Source: Reticulascus tulasneorum
Lineage: Eukaryota > Ascomycota > Sordariomycetes > Glomerellales > Reticulascaceae
DNA length: 64,000 bases
Direction of reading: 5' to 3'
Assembly (NCBI GenBank): GCA_001557505.1
Contig: LSAX01000005.1
Span: 496,001 to 560,000, forward strand
Shown: positions 23,201-34,570 of the stretch, in pieces
How positions within the stretch are numbered: position 1 is the first letter of the stretch
Layout: every line of letters starts with the position of its first letter
Made by a program: the position numbers and the translations under genes
The notes under the pieces: model-generated
What the model saw: only the letters and a program-made list of their open reading frames with translations
What the model was told of the DNA's origin: nothing
The model's database searches: none

Positions 23201-23787
23201 ATTCATAATCTTCTTTATTATATTTAGAATTTTCAAAATTAATAATGTTAATATTACTATTAATATTATTAGTTTCTTCAGCTTCTAAAATAGAAGAATT
23301 AGAATTAGAAATATTTTGATTTATAATAAACGAAGTATCCATTTGAAAAAAATCTTAATAATAGATTATATCAAGGTTTATATAAAAATAAAGTTATAAA
23401 AGTTATAATAGATAATAAATAATATTTAAAAGTTAAAAGATAATAATTTTCTAAAATAATATATAATTTATATTTATAATTTTAATTAAATTCTATTAAA
23501 TTCTATATATTAATAATCAAATTCTATTAGATTTTATATATTAATAATTAAATTCTATTAGATTTTATATATTAATAATTAAATTCTATTAGATTTTACA
23601 TCTTAATTTAGTTAGTTTTAGTTAGTTTTAGTTTTAGTTAGTTAGTTTTTTTAATTTTATGATTTTAGTTAGTTAGTTTTAGTTAATAAGTTTTTTTTAT
23701 TTAGTTAGTTTTAATTAGTTAGAAATTTATTTTAGTTAGTTTTAATCAGACCATTAACTAAACTAACTAACTAAAATCACAACCCTG
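20300..23787 (-). mobile_element. hAT transposon 2 (complete ends, RIP-dead)
   Basis: Same terminal repeats as hAT 1 and the same subterminal motif arrays, but with the transposase on the minus strand. The N-terminal exon is a 65-codon frame at 23145-23342 ending in NGLFI followed by a stop, where relatives have Arg or Gln after the equivalent residue. The C-terminal dimerisation region lies near 20560-20770. Flanking 8-mers are TGTATAAC (20292-20299) and CGTATAAC (23788-23795), an 8-bp target duplication with one C/T transition. The element is 3488 bp, slightly shorter than hAT 1. Confidence 0.88.
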
Positions 23788-24981
23788 CGTATAACGTAGT
23801 TAAGAAAGATATAAAACAAATATCTTAGACCTAACCAAAGTATTAACCTTTAAAGGTAAGATATTATGTTTATAAAAGTTAAATAATTTATAATAATAAG
23901 AAGACTTAAAAACGACGACGTAGATTCTAACGATAGATGTAAATATTATAAATAATATAAATATATTAACCTTAAGAAATTATTAAAATTAGCTTATAAA
24001 CATTATAATATTACCTAATATATATTTTCTTTTATATTAATAAACGATTAGCAAATAATAACAAATAAACCTTAAAGATTTTTAAAAACTAAATCTTAAT
24101 TAAATAAATAATATTAAACTTCTAAACATTATTAAATAATTTTACTAACCATTTTAAGTTATTCTTAAACAATAAAAATAATAAATTAGGTTTAAAAATA
24201 AACGCTTTAATATAATCTATTAAAAAAGAAACTAGAAAATTAATAATAATTAATATTAAAAGAGAAAACTTATAATTAATAATCTAATATTAAAAACTTA
24301 TTATTAAAGAATATTTCAAAAAAGTCAAAAAATATATAAAAGATATAATAAAAGATCATATTTATTAATATCAAATTAGTTATATAATATAAAATTAAAA
24401 ATATCTTACTTACTATGATATACGAAAAAAGAGACTAACTTAATATAAAAATAAACGAAATATAAACTTTGTTAACTAGCTTAGAAAAGTTCTATATAAT
24501 TAACAAAAAGGAAATTTTTTTAATAATAATTAAGAAAGGACGTAGATAAAAATAAATCTAATAACTTCTTACGTTATAACATCTTAGTCTTATAATAAAA
24601 ACGATTAAATAATAAATCTAAATAATAACCTAAGAACTTAAAATTAAAGAAATATCTAAAATATTAGAAGATAAAGATACCCTAAACAAAGAAAAATCTT
24701 TTCTAAGATAAATTAGAACAAACCTTTTTATATATATTATTAAAATGTTTGATAAAAGATTAAAGTTAATACCTAAAAGAATTTATAACAAAGTAACCTT
24801 AATAAGTATAAGCTAATATGATATACGATTAAATCTTAATATATAGACCAAAGATATTAAGATAATATTTAAAGATAACAAATAAATAATAAAAGATTAT
24901 CTTTAATATGATAAAATCTATTAAGTAGACTGTTTATAAGATAATTATATCATATATAAACTAGATAAAAAGCAACATAGA
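23788..24981 (+). mobile_element. gypsy element A, middle part
   Basis: RIP-degraded sequence continuing in the orientation of the gag region. Lys/Asn/Ile-rich broken frames are present. By order it lies between gag and the protease/RT region, but no motif is clear enough to name a domain. It is interrupted at 24982 by the short hAT element 3. Confidence 0.5.
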
Positions 24982-25398
24982 CAGGGTTGTGATTTTAGTT
25001 AGTTAGTCTTAGTCTTTAGTCTTTTTCTTTAGTCTTAGTTAGTTAGTTAGTCTTTATGTTGACTAAGACTAACTAACTAAAGACTAACTAAGACTAACTA
25101 AAAATGATTAAGGTTTTTAATTAATATATTAATATTTAACTTATTAATTTTTTTAATATCTTTTAATATTAAATTATATTTTTAATAATAAAGAATTTAA
25201 TATATGTTAACTTATCTATTTATATATTTATTATAAATAGTTATAACTATTTAGTCTTTTTCTTAGTTAGTCCGTACCTTGACTAAGACTAACTAAAGAC
25301 CTACTTTAGTCCTTAAAACACAGACTAAGACTAACTAAGACTAAATAAAGACTAACTAACTAACTAAAAAAAAAAGACTAACTAAAATCACAACCCTA
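24982..25398. mobile_element. hAT element 3, short non-autonomous (MITE-like)
   Basis: 417 bp with CAGGGTTGTGATTTTAG at the left and CTAAAATCACAACCCTA at the right, the last base being a G-to-A change. An exact 8-bp target duplication AACATAGA flanks it (24974-24981 and 25399-25406). The interior has subterminal motifs of the GACTAAGACTAA type and no transposase. It was probably mobilised by a full-length relative. Confidence 0.85.
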
Positions 25399-26451
25399 AA
25401 CATAGATAATATCTTCAATAAAAGAAGAGCTAACTAATCAATAGATCTTATTTAACAACTAAATTATTTTATTAGGTCTTAATAGAAAGATATATAGAAC
25501 TAAGATATATAATATTTATATTATATCTTAACTTCTTAGTAAAATATTTATTTAGAAAAATAAAATAAAATAAATATCATATTAAATATTATAAAGTATA
25601 TTATAACAAGAAAGCAGAAAAACAATTTATAAGAAAATAAATTAGATATAACCTAATTTAAATAATAAAAACTATTATAATAGTAATAATATAACAATAA
25701 AGATATAAAAAAAACCCTTTAATATAATCTATAATAAGAACGTTATTTATATATATATATAACTCCTAATAAAGATAAAAGGCTAATTTATATAAATTAT
25801 AATCGATAATAATATATAAAAGAACTATATTACTCTCACGTTAATTAATAATATAAAGTTATCTTAGAAACTCAAAAAAGCTTATATAAATTAATTATTA
25901 TAAAAAGAAAACTGTTTATATACAACGAAAGCTATATTACTAAAGAAACTATATAACTTATAATATTTAACTATAATTAAAAGGAAATAATCATTTTTAA
26001 TATTATAGATATTAGAAAATACTAAATAATTTTAGATATTATTAAATTAAAAGAAAATAACCTTCAAATTAACTAGATTATTAAAATGATCTAATAAGTA
26101 GATAGCTTAACCTCTAAGCAATTAAGACCTTTAATATTACGCAAACTTAACATAACACCTAAGATAAAAATAATAATATATTAAAAATAGATATTTACTA
26201 AGTCGTTATATAAGATAAAACGTTAAACCAAAGTTAACTAGTTAGAATAGATTTTACTTAAATATTGTAAATATAAATAACTATTTAATAAAAAAATTAA
26301 TATAAAACTATTAAAATATAAACCTTACGACTATAAAATCAAACTAAGAGAAAATATATAACTAAAATTTTATATAATATACTTATTAAATCCTATATAA
26401 TAAGAAACATTAGATGTTTATCTTAATAAGAACCTAAAGAAAGGTTATATT
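25399..26451 (+). mobile_element. gypsy element A, protease to start of reverse transcriptase
   Basis: The translation near 26000-26080 resembles the end of a retroviral-type protease (a degenerate ILG-x-PWL-x3-NP region). At 26310-26451 it matches the start of gypsy RT (KYKPYDYKIKLRE, then ETLDVYLNKNLKKGYI, the 'EYLDENLKKGFI' landmark). The element is cut exactly there by hAT element 4. The remaining RT and integrase of this copy are not found downstream in this orientation. Confidence 0.65.
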
Positions 26452-26596
26452 CAGGGTTGTGAATTAGTTTAATTAGTTTAGTTAATGGTCTGAGTAAGAC
26501 TAACTAATAAAAATATTTAACTAACTAAACTAACTAAGAAAAAATAACTAACTAACTAAACTAACTACTAACTAACTAAACTAACTACTATGTAAC
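26452..26596 (-). mobile_element. hAT element 4, left end (split by hAT 5)
   Basis: Begins with CAGGGTTGTGAATTAG and AACTAACTAA-type subterminal motifs, directly after the gypsy A RT fragment. It is interrupted at 26596 by hAT 5 and continues at 30961. No matching right terminus is found, so the flanking duplication cannot be tested. Confidence 0.7.
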
Positions 26597-26860
26597 CAGG
26601 GTTGTAAATTTAGTCATTAGTCAAGTTGACTTAGTCAGACTAAGACTAATTTATTTAGTCTTAGTCAACTATTTAAGTGACTAAAATTAGTCTTAGTCAA
26701 CTGTTTAAATGACTAAATTTAGTCTTAGTCAAATAAAAATTTGACTAAAAGAATTAATTTTAGTCTTAGTCAAATTTTTATTTGACTAAGATTAATCTTA
26801 GTCTAATTTAGTCTGACTAAAATGACTAAAATGACTAAACTGATTAAAAGTTTATATTTA

Positions 26861-26996
26861 AAATAACTTAATAATTAAAATAACTTAATAATTTAAATAA
26901 CTTAATAATTAAAATAACTTAATAATTAAAATAACTTAATAATTAAAATAACTTAATAATTAAAATAACTTAATAATTAAAATAACTTAATAATTA
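26861..26996. repeat. 17-bp tandem repeat in hAT 5
   Basis: About eight head-to-tail copies of AATAATTAAAATAACTT, one with a single change. It lies just inside the left subterminal region of hAT 5, before the end of the transposase gene. Confidence 0.85.
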
Positions 26997-29900
26997 AATA
27001 TTTAACTAACTAACTAACTAAATAATAAACTAATAAAATAAATAATAAATATAATAAAAATTCTTATAAATAATTTTCCTCTTCTATTTCTTCATCATTA
27101 CTTTCTCTACTTTCTTCAATATTATTTAAACTAGCTTCTAATTTATATAATGTAGTTAATTTCCAACTTTTTAATAATATTAATTGTTTAATCCGTTTTG
27201 AGCTTAGCTTATTTCTATTTTTAGTAATAATATTACTACTAATAGAGAAAACCCTTTCTATAGCTGCTGAAGTAGCTAGAATAGCTAAAAATCGACGAGC
27301 TATAATACTTAAAATAGGAAATCGTTCATTATTATTTTTCTAATATAATAAAGGATCAACCTATTATTTAAATAAATTAGTAATTTTAATTATATATATA
27401 TTTAAATAAATATTTACTTACTATTTTAGGAACTAAAGGTTCTTTTAAATAAGTTAAATATTCTTCTTCAATATTATTTGTGTTTTCGAATAATTCATTA
27501 TCTGAATCTGAATTAATATTTATTTGTTAAATAATCATATTATTATCGTAATTTTCTTCGTTTAATTCGTCGAAAGATATATTTAAATCTGTTATAATAG
27601 GTATAATTATTTCGCTTTTAAGTTTATTTAATTATTAATTATTAATAATTATAATAAAAGAATAACTTACTTTAAATATTCGATTTTAAGTAAATTTATT
27701 ATATCTGTAGAAATAGCCGGATATAAATATAATAAAGTTCTAGGTTTAAAATGGTTAATTTTAAACCTAGGATCAATAATAATACTAATAAAAAAGGCTT
27801 TATAGCTTTTTAATATAATATTATTCATTTTTAATGGAAAATATTTTTCAAGCTTATTAATATTAGCTTTAATAGCTTTTATATAAGCTTGATAATGAGA
27901 AGTTTATATAAGTTAATATATTAAGAATTTTAATTTTAAGAAAATTAATAACTTACTAAATTATTATCAACTTGAATTTGATGTTCAAAATTAGATAATA
28001 AAAAATCTAATTTCTTAAAGATTTGATAAATACGTAATAATCCGGTATTTAAAGTTATATAAGTTTCTCCTTGTAATTTAATAGAAGGTTTAACGAATAT
28101 TTCGAATATTTCTTTTAATTCGTTTAAAGCTGTAAACTCGATATTTGTTAATATATTTTTCTTATATTCAATATTTGTTATAACTTTTCTGATATATATT
28201 AATGGTTCTTTTAATTCTAATATTACTTTAAGCATAAAATAGGTAGAATTCCATCTTATTGCATTATCTATATATATATATATTAATATATTTATAATTA
28301 TTTAATAAAAAGATAAATAACTTACCAAGTGGTATTTTTTAATATTATAATTTAAAGGTATAATACCTTCTTTTTTATATTTATTAATACCTTTACTTAA
28401 TAAATTTTTTATTTCAAATGTATATTTTGTTAATGTTATAATTTGTCGAACTTTATTTAATATAGCTATATAGAAAGTTAATTAATAACTAGTTAAATAA
28501 ATATAAAATAATAAAAACTTACTATTATTTAAAAGTTCGAAATTATCATTAACTTAATTATTAAATTGTGAATTTGTATAATTAATAACTTGATTATCGA
28601 TTTTAATATTCGATATATATTCTTTTAATATATCTTGTGCTACAAGATTTATTATATATGCAATATAGCGTATATCGTTATTAAAAGTCGAATGAGTTAA
28701 ATTATTATAAATATTTTTAAATACTTCAATAAACGTATTATTATTAGTTATATTATCTCGAGTTATACTAATAAAATGTAAGTATTAAATTATTTATAAT
28801 AATAATTATATTTTAACTTACCTAAATATATTAATATAACTTAAAGAAGGATAAGGTTTTAATATTTCTTTAAATATTTCTTCAATATAAATTCCGGTAT
28901 GTTTTTCAGTTAATTCTTTAAAACCTATTATAATAATATTAGATATAATTCTTAATATAAAAATAATAAATATAATATACCAATTAAACGATATATTAAT
29001 TTAAATTTCGGATTAATATATATAAGAATAACACCTAAATAAGATTTTTGTGATATTGAAGTCCAAATATCGAAAGTAATTGAAAATTTGCCGTTTTTTT
29101 CTATATTTTGGTTTAAAATATAATTAAAAGTTGTCAGTAAGCTATTATAGCTATCTTCTAATATTTTTATAATATTATGTCGGTTAATAATAGGTGTAGA
29201 TCTATTAAATAAATAATTAATAAATGAATATTATAATGATTTAATAATTAACTTACTTATTATAATAACTTAATAATTCTTTAAATGAATCAGAATTAAT
29301 TATATTAAAAGATAAATTATTATTAATTAAAAAAGTTAAAATCTTTTTATAAGCATCATTTTCGTTAAAATCTGTAATAGTAAAATTCCGGCTTCTTTTT
29401 CTATTAGAAATAGTAAAAAAGCTTTCTTTTGAAGATTGAGAAGTTAAAGGTTGTATTTCAGATCCTATATATATATATATTAGTAAATTATTTTAATATT
29501 TAATTAGTTAAATATTTTAAACTTACTTTTAGTTAAATTCTTTTCTGTTTTAAGATTATATACAATAGTAACATGTTTTTGACGATAATGTCGAGCATAA
29601 TTAGAAGCTTGAAAACCTTTAACTAATTCGATATTATTATAAGAACATCTATTATTATATTAGTTAACTATATTATATATTTAAAATAATAACTTACAAA
29701 GTACATTGTAATTTCATTTTTCGTTCTTTTGGTAAATCGATAATTAATAAAGTACGCGTAAAAAGTCCGTTTTTAATAATATAAACAGTAGAATCGTTAA
29801 TATGAGGTAATTTATATTTAGGGTCGTTATAAGTAATAGAAATTGGGTTTTTTATATTATTAGAAATAGAATTATCAATAGTTTCAATAATAGAAAAAGG

Positions 29901-30114
29901 ATTTGTAGTTATTGAGTTATTAGAAGTTGAATGGATAGAACCATTATCAGAAGATTCGTATAGAGACATTTTTAAATATATTTAAAAGATAAATATTTAA
30001 ATAATAATATATTTTATATAATATTTGATGATTATAAAATAATAACTTATTATATTTAATAAAAGGAAAATTAAAGTTAGAAAAAAATTAAGATATATAT
30101 ATATTTATAAAATT

Positions 30115-30395
30115 AAAATTAATATTAGAAATCAACATTAGAAATCAATATTATAAATCAACATTATAAATCAATATTATAAATTAATATTATAAATCAA
30201 TATTATAAATTAATATTATAAATCAATATTATAAATCAATATTATAAATTAATATTATAAATTAATATTATAAATTAATATTATAAATCAATATTATAAA
30301 TTAATATTATAAATTAATATTATAAATCAATATTATAAATCAATATTATAATTCAATATTATAAATTAATATTATAAATTAATATTATAAATCAA
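30115..30395. repeat. 13-bp tandem repeat in hAT 5
   Basis: About 21 head-to-tail copies of ATTATAAATYAAT, where Y alternates between C and T. It lies upstream of the transposase start, inside the right end of hAT 5. A related but diverged repeat (a CTTATAAATCAAAA-type unit) is found at about 33500-33680 in hAT element 6. Confidence 0.85.
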
Positions 30396-30960
30396 GATAA
30401 ATAAAAATTTAAAATTTAATATAATTTAATTTTTATTTTTTTTATTATTTAATTATTTAATTAATCTAATTATTTTATTAATTTAGTTATTTAGTTAACT
30501 TAGTTATTTTATTAATTTAGTTATTTTGTTAATTAAGTTATTTAACTATTTTATTAATTTAGTTATTTAGTTATTTAGTTATTTAGTTAATTTAGTTAAT
30601 TTAGTTAATTTAGTTAATTTGGTTAATTTAGTTAATTTAATTAGTTTAGTTAATTTAGTTAGTTTAGTTAATTTAGTTATTTAATTAATTTAGTTATTTA
30701 ATTAATATATATATATATATATATTCTTTAGTCACTTTAGTCATTTTAGTCAGACTAAATTTAGTCTATTTTAGTCTTAGTCAACTAGTTGACTAATTTT
30801 AGTTAGTCTTAGTCAAAATTTTAATTGACTAAATTGATTTAGTCTTAGTCAAAATTTTAGTTGACTAAGACTAAGACTAAATTTAGTCTAACTTAGTCAG
30901 ACTAAATTTAGTTTTAGTCACTAGCTTGACTTGACTTAGTCTGACTAAATTACAACCCTG

Positions 30961-31885
30961 TATGTAACTAATAATAGTTAATAATTAATTTAGTTAAACT
31001 AAATTAACTAAACTAACTAATATTAAAAATATTTTTAAACCTAATAAAATAAAATAATATAATTAAGTATATTAATAAAAAATAAAATAAATATAAACTA
31101 ATTATTATCTTCGTCTTCTAAAACTTCATCTTCTAATTCTTTTATATCTTTAATTTTCCAGCTTTTTAATAATATTAATTGTTTAATAATATTAGAACTA
31201 AGTCTATTTCGAGACTTAGTTATAATATTATTATTAATAGAAAATATACTTTCTATAGAAGCAGAAGTAGCAAGTATAACTAGATATCTTCGAGCTAAAA
31301 TATTTAAAATTGGAAATTTATAAGTATTAGCTTTCCAATAAGATAAAAGATTAATCTAATTTAATTAATTAGTTAAATATTAAAATTATATTATAAATAG
31401 TAAATATATATACCTTTTAATGAATAATAACTTTATCTAAATAAATAATATATTCAGCAATTTCGTTATTATTATTTATATATAAATCATTATCTAAATC
31501 TGAATTATTTGGTGATTAATATAGAGTTATATTATATATATCGTTATTTAATTCGTCAAAAGATATATTAATATTATTAAAACCTTTTTTTTTTGTCTTT
31601 TAATCTATTTATTATTAGTTATTATATTATTAAAGTTATTATTATAAAATAACCTATTTATTAAATTTAAAATTTAAAATATTAATAACATTAATATTAA
31701 TAATATTATAAAAATATAATAAACCTTTCTCTTTAAAATGTATTAATTTAAACCTAAGGTCTAAAATAACATTTAAAATAAAAGGTTTATATAGTTTTAC
31801 ACCTTGATCTTCTCGAGCAGATTTCATATGGTTTTCATATAAGTAGATATATCTTAATTATATAATAAATATAAGATATTAAGAA
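30961..31885 (-). mobile_element. hAT element 4, right part with transposase C-terminus (truncated)
   Basis: Continues hAT 4 after hAT 5, starting with the target duplication. At about 31110-31340 the minus strand encodes the hAT dimerisation region (RRYLVILATSASIESIFS, then NRLSSNIIKQLILLKSWK) with few stops. Similarity to the other hATs ends near 31850-31885, before the middle of the transposase. The rest of the gene and the other terminal repeat are missing. Confidence 0.7.
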
Positions 31886-33340
31886 ATACCTTATCGTAAT
31901 CCTTATATATCATCTTTATAAATACGCTTATCTTCTTTTATATAAAGCATCGGAAAATCCCCCTTCTATGACCTTTCTTATAAATATTTACGTAAAGCTA
32001 TCGCCGTGATAACTTTAATTTAAAATCTTCATATTGCCTAATATAAGCAATAACCCTCCTTCATCTAAGCTAACAGACTAATAATAAGATAAAAGATTAG
32101 ATCTTAATAACGACGGTGCCCTTACAGTTAACCTAATCAACAAAAGAGCACTTAAATCTCGTTAGCTTTATAATATACCTCTTTCTAACTTTGATTTTAA
32201 TATCTAAATCGTTTTATAATTTCTAAAACGGCCTTAATTAAGATCTAATAAGGTAAAACAGTTAGCAAAAAAATAAAAGAAGAAAGATATTAAAGAGAAT
32301 AAATAAAAAAAATCTCTTAGCTTACGGAAAATAAAGTTATATTAAGGCTTAAATAATAATAAGTTAAACCGGTTATTCTTAGATTTAGTCCTAAAAGAAC
32401 ATTATAATAATAACTTAAAGTTAAAAAAGAAGAGCTTTTAAGATATTATCTAAGAAAAGGTTACCTTTAAGCTATTAACAAATATTAGATTTATAATTTA
32501 TACTTAAAGTTTACTAAGAAGGTATTTTACTGTTAAGTAAGTAAGTAATAAGTTCGCTATTAAGAAGAAACGTTTTTATCTATAAAAAAAAGCTACCTAT
32601 ATATCAGGCTTTTTATATAATGTTAATATTAATATAATTATATATAACGATAAATAATAAAAGAGGTTTTCAGATAAGAAAGATATCTTAGTCGACTAGA
32701 TCTTCATTAAGAGGCTTAACGTTCTTACTAAACTATATAAAGAGCTTTTTGAACAAGAAATAACAGTAGCAAAAGAGATTTAGAAGGTAAATACTGGTTA
32801 TATAGACTCTAAGTCTCTTAATAAAACTTCTAAATCGGAAAGTCCGGTTAATAATAAAGAAGAAAAGCTTTTAAGGTTAAAATCATCAAAATAACCTATT
32901 TCGTTAACCTTAATTTTAGCAAAAAGATAAAGGAAGCTTACCAGACTAGACTTTATTACTCTTCTTATTAAAACTATCTTAGATATTATAATTAAGATTA
33001 ATAAGCTATATATAGAAAATATTAATAATATCTAAAAAGCTATTATAAATCTATAAAAGTTATTCAAAAAGAAGATATTAATACTTAATATTATGAAATA
33101 TAATATAAAATTAATATTAGATATAAATTATATAATTTTATAAAATAATTTAAAAAAAAAAGAATATAAAAAGTAACTATTTAATATATGGTTATTAAAA
33201 TAATAGATTTTTAATTATATTTTTCTATAAATTAAATAATATTTTTATCTTTATCTTAACCTTTTCGCTTTCATAATATCTTAATTATAAGATTACCTAA
33301 ATAACAACATTAAAAACCATTTTTCTATTTAAAGCTAGAT
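31886..33340 (+). repeat. repeat X, copy 2 (less mutated)
   Basis: The better-preserved partner of 2590-3530. GC is visibly higher than the surrounding hAT and gypsy DNA. Broken plus-strand frames include a hydrophilic stretch near 32690-32880 (for example KELFEQEITVAKEI). No known transposon domain was recognised, so the class is open. Its insertion may account for the truncated hAT 4 on its left and hAT 6 on its right. Confidence 0.65.
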
Positions 33341-33349
33341 TTTATAGTT

Positions 33350-34570
33350 AACTAAATAACTAAATTAAGAAAATAATTAGATTAAATTTTAATATTAATT
33401 TATAATGTTGATTTTTAACATTGATTTTAATTTTATAAATATATATATATCTTAGGTTTTTTCTAACTTTAATTTTCTTTTTATTAAACATAATAAGTTA
33501 TTAATTTATAAATCAAAAATTGGAATTTCTATTTGCTTATAAATCAAAATTTATAATTTTTATTTGCTTATAAATCAAAACTTGTAATTTTTATTTAATT
33601 ATAAATTAAAAGATATAAGTTTTATTTGCTTATAAATCAAAATTAGTAATTATTTTCTGATTATAAATTAACTTAATAAATTATTAATCAAAATTCTAGA
33701 ATATTCGAATTTAAATATTAATTTAATATATAAGAAAAAGATATTATCTTTGTTTAAAAACTTAATTTACATTTTTAAATATCTAAATATTATATTATTT
33801 ATTATTTATTATTTATTTTATTTTTATATTTTTTTATATTATAATAATGTATTCTTTTTATAATAAATTAAGTTCTAATTCAGAATCTGATTCTAGAACT
33901 AACCCATTTTCAACATAATCAACTTCATCATAACAAAATAACGCTAATTTATCTATTTTAATTATTTATAAAGATTTTTCATATAATAAAAAGTCTTTTA
34001 AATTAGAAAACGATAAAGATTTTAAAATATATATATTTAAAAATAGTTTATTTACTCGTTCTTTATTAAATATCGATTTTAATAAAGAACAAGAAATACT
34101 TATTAAATATACTATGTAAGTATTTTTTATATTTATATAATTTATATTATTATTAAATTATATAAATATTATATAACTATTATTAATTTATTTATTAGAT
34201 ATTCTTATTCAAAAATCGATAAAATTAAAGGTTTTCAAGCTTCTAATTTTGCTCAACATTATAAATATAAACATTTAAATATAGCTTATAATGAAGAAAG
34301 TAAAAAAACACATCATAAAAGTAAGTTAAATATTTAATTTAATATTATAATAATATATATATAACTAACTAACTAATTAATAAAATCAGTTATTAATAAT
34401 AATAATATTTTAAGTTTTTTTAATAATTCTAATTGAAAACGAACTCGAAATAATATAATTACCGATTTTAACGAAAATGAAGTTTATAATAAAATATTAA
34501 AATTTATTATTAAAAATAATTTATCTTTTAATATTTTAAATTCAGAATCTTTTATAGATTTATTAATTTG
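33350..34570 (+). mobile_element. hAT element 6, 5' half only
   Basis: Plus-strand start of a hAT transposase near 33848 (MYSFYNKLSSNSES). A following exon at about 34200-34320 contains GFQASNFAQHYKYKHLN, a BED-finger-like segment shared with hAT 5. Similarity stops near 34568, inside the transposase. No left terminal repeat is present. It is closer to hAT 5 than to hAT 1 and 2. Confidence 0.65.

Larger units (their letters stand above)
26597..30960 (-). mobile_element. hAT transposon 5 (youngest, nearly intact transposase gene)
   Basis: 4364 bp with terminal repeats CAGGGTTGTAA / TTACAACCCTG and an exact 8-bp duplication TATGTAAC (26589-26596 and 30961-30968), inserted into hAT element 4. 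The minus-strand transposase is spread over several exons with GTAAGT donors: N-terminus at about 29698-29969, a middle exon around 27945-28235, and the C-terminal dimerisation region at about 27070-27340 (RRFLAILATSAAIERVFS). Only three premature stops are visible to me (near 28555, 27525 and 27345). All are TAA/TAG where CAA/CAG fits, so RIP has hit it lightly. It carries two tandem arrays near its ends. Subterminal motifs are of the GACTAAGACTAA type, unlike hAT 1 and 2. Confidence 0.88.

Noticed and set aside
16401..23787. One 7.4 kb composite transposon
   Set aside because: Each half has its own terminal repeats and its own 8-bp duplication, so two independent insertions fit better.
26861..30395. 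Repeat arrays considered as CRISPR
   Set aside because: They are contiguous tandem repeats without spacers, in a eukaryotic transposon.
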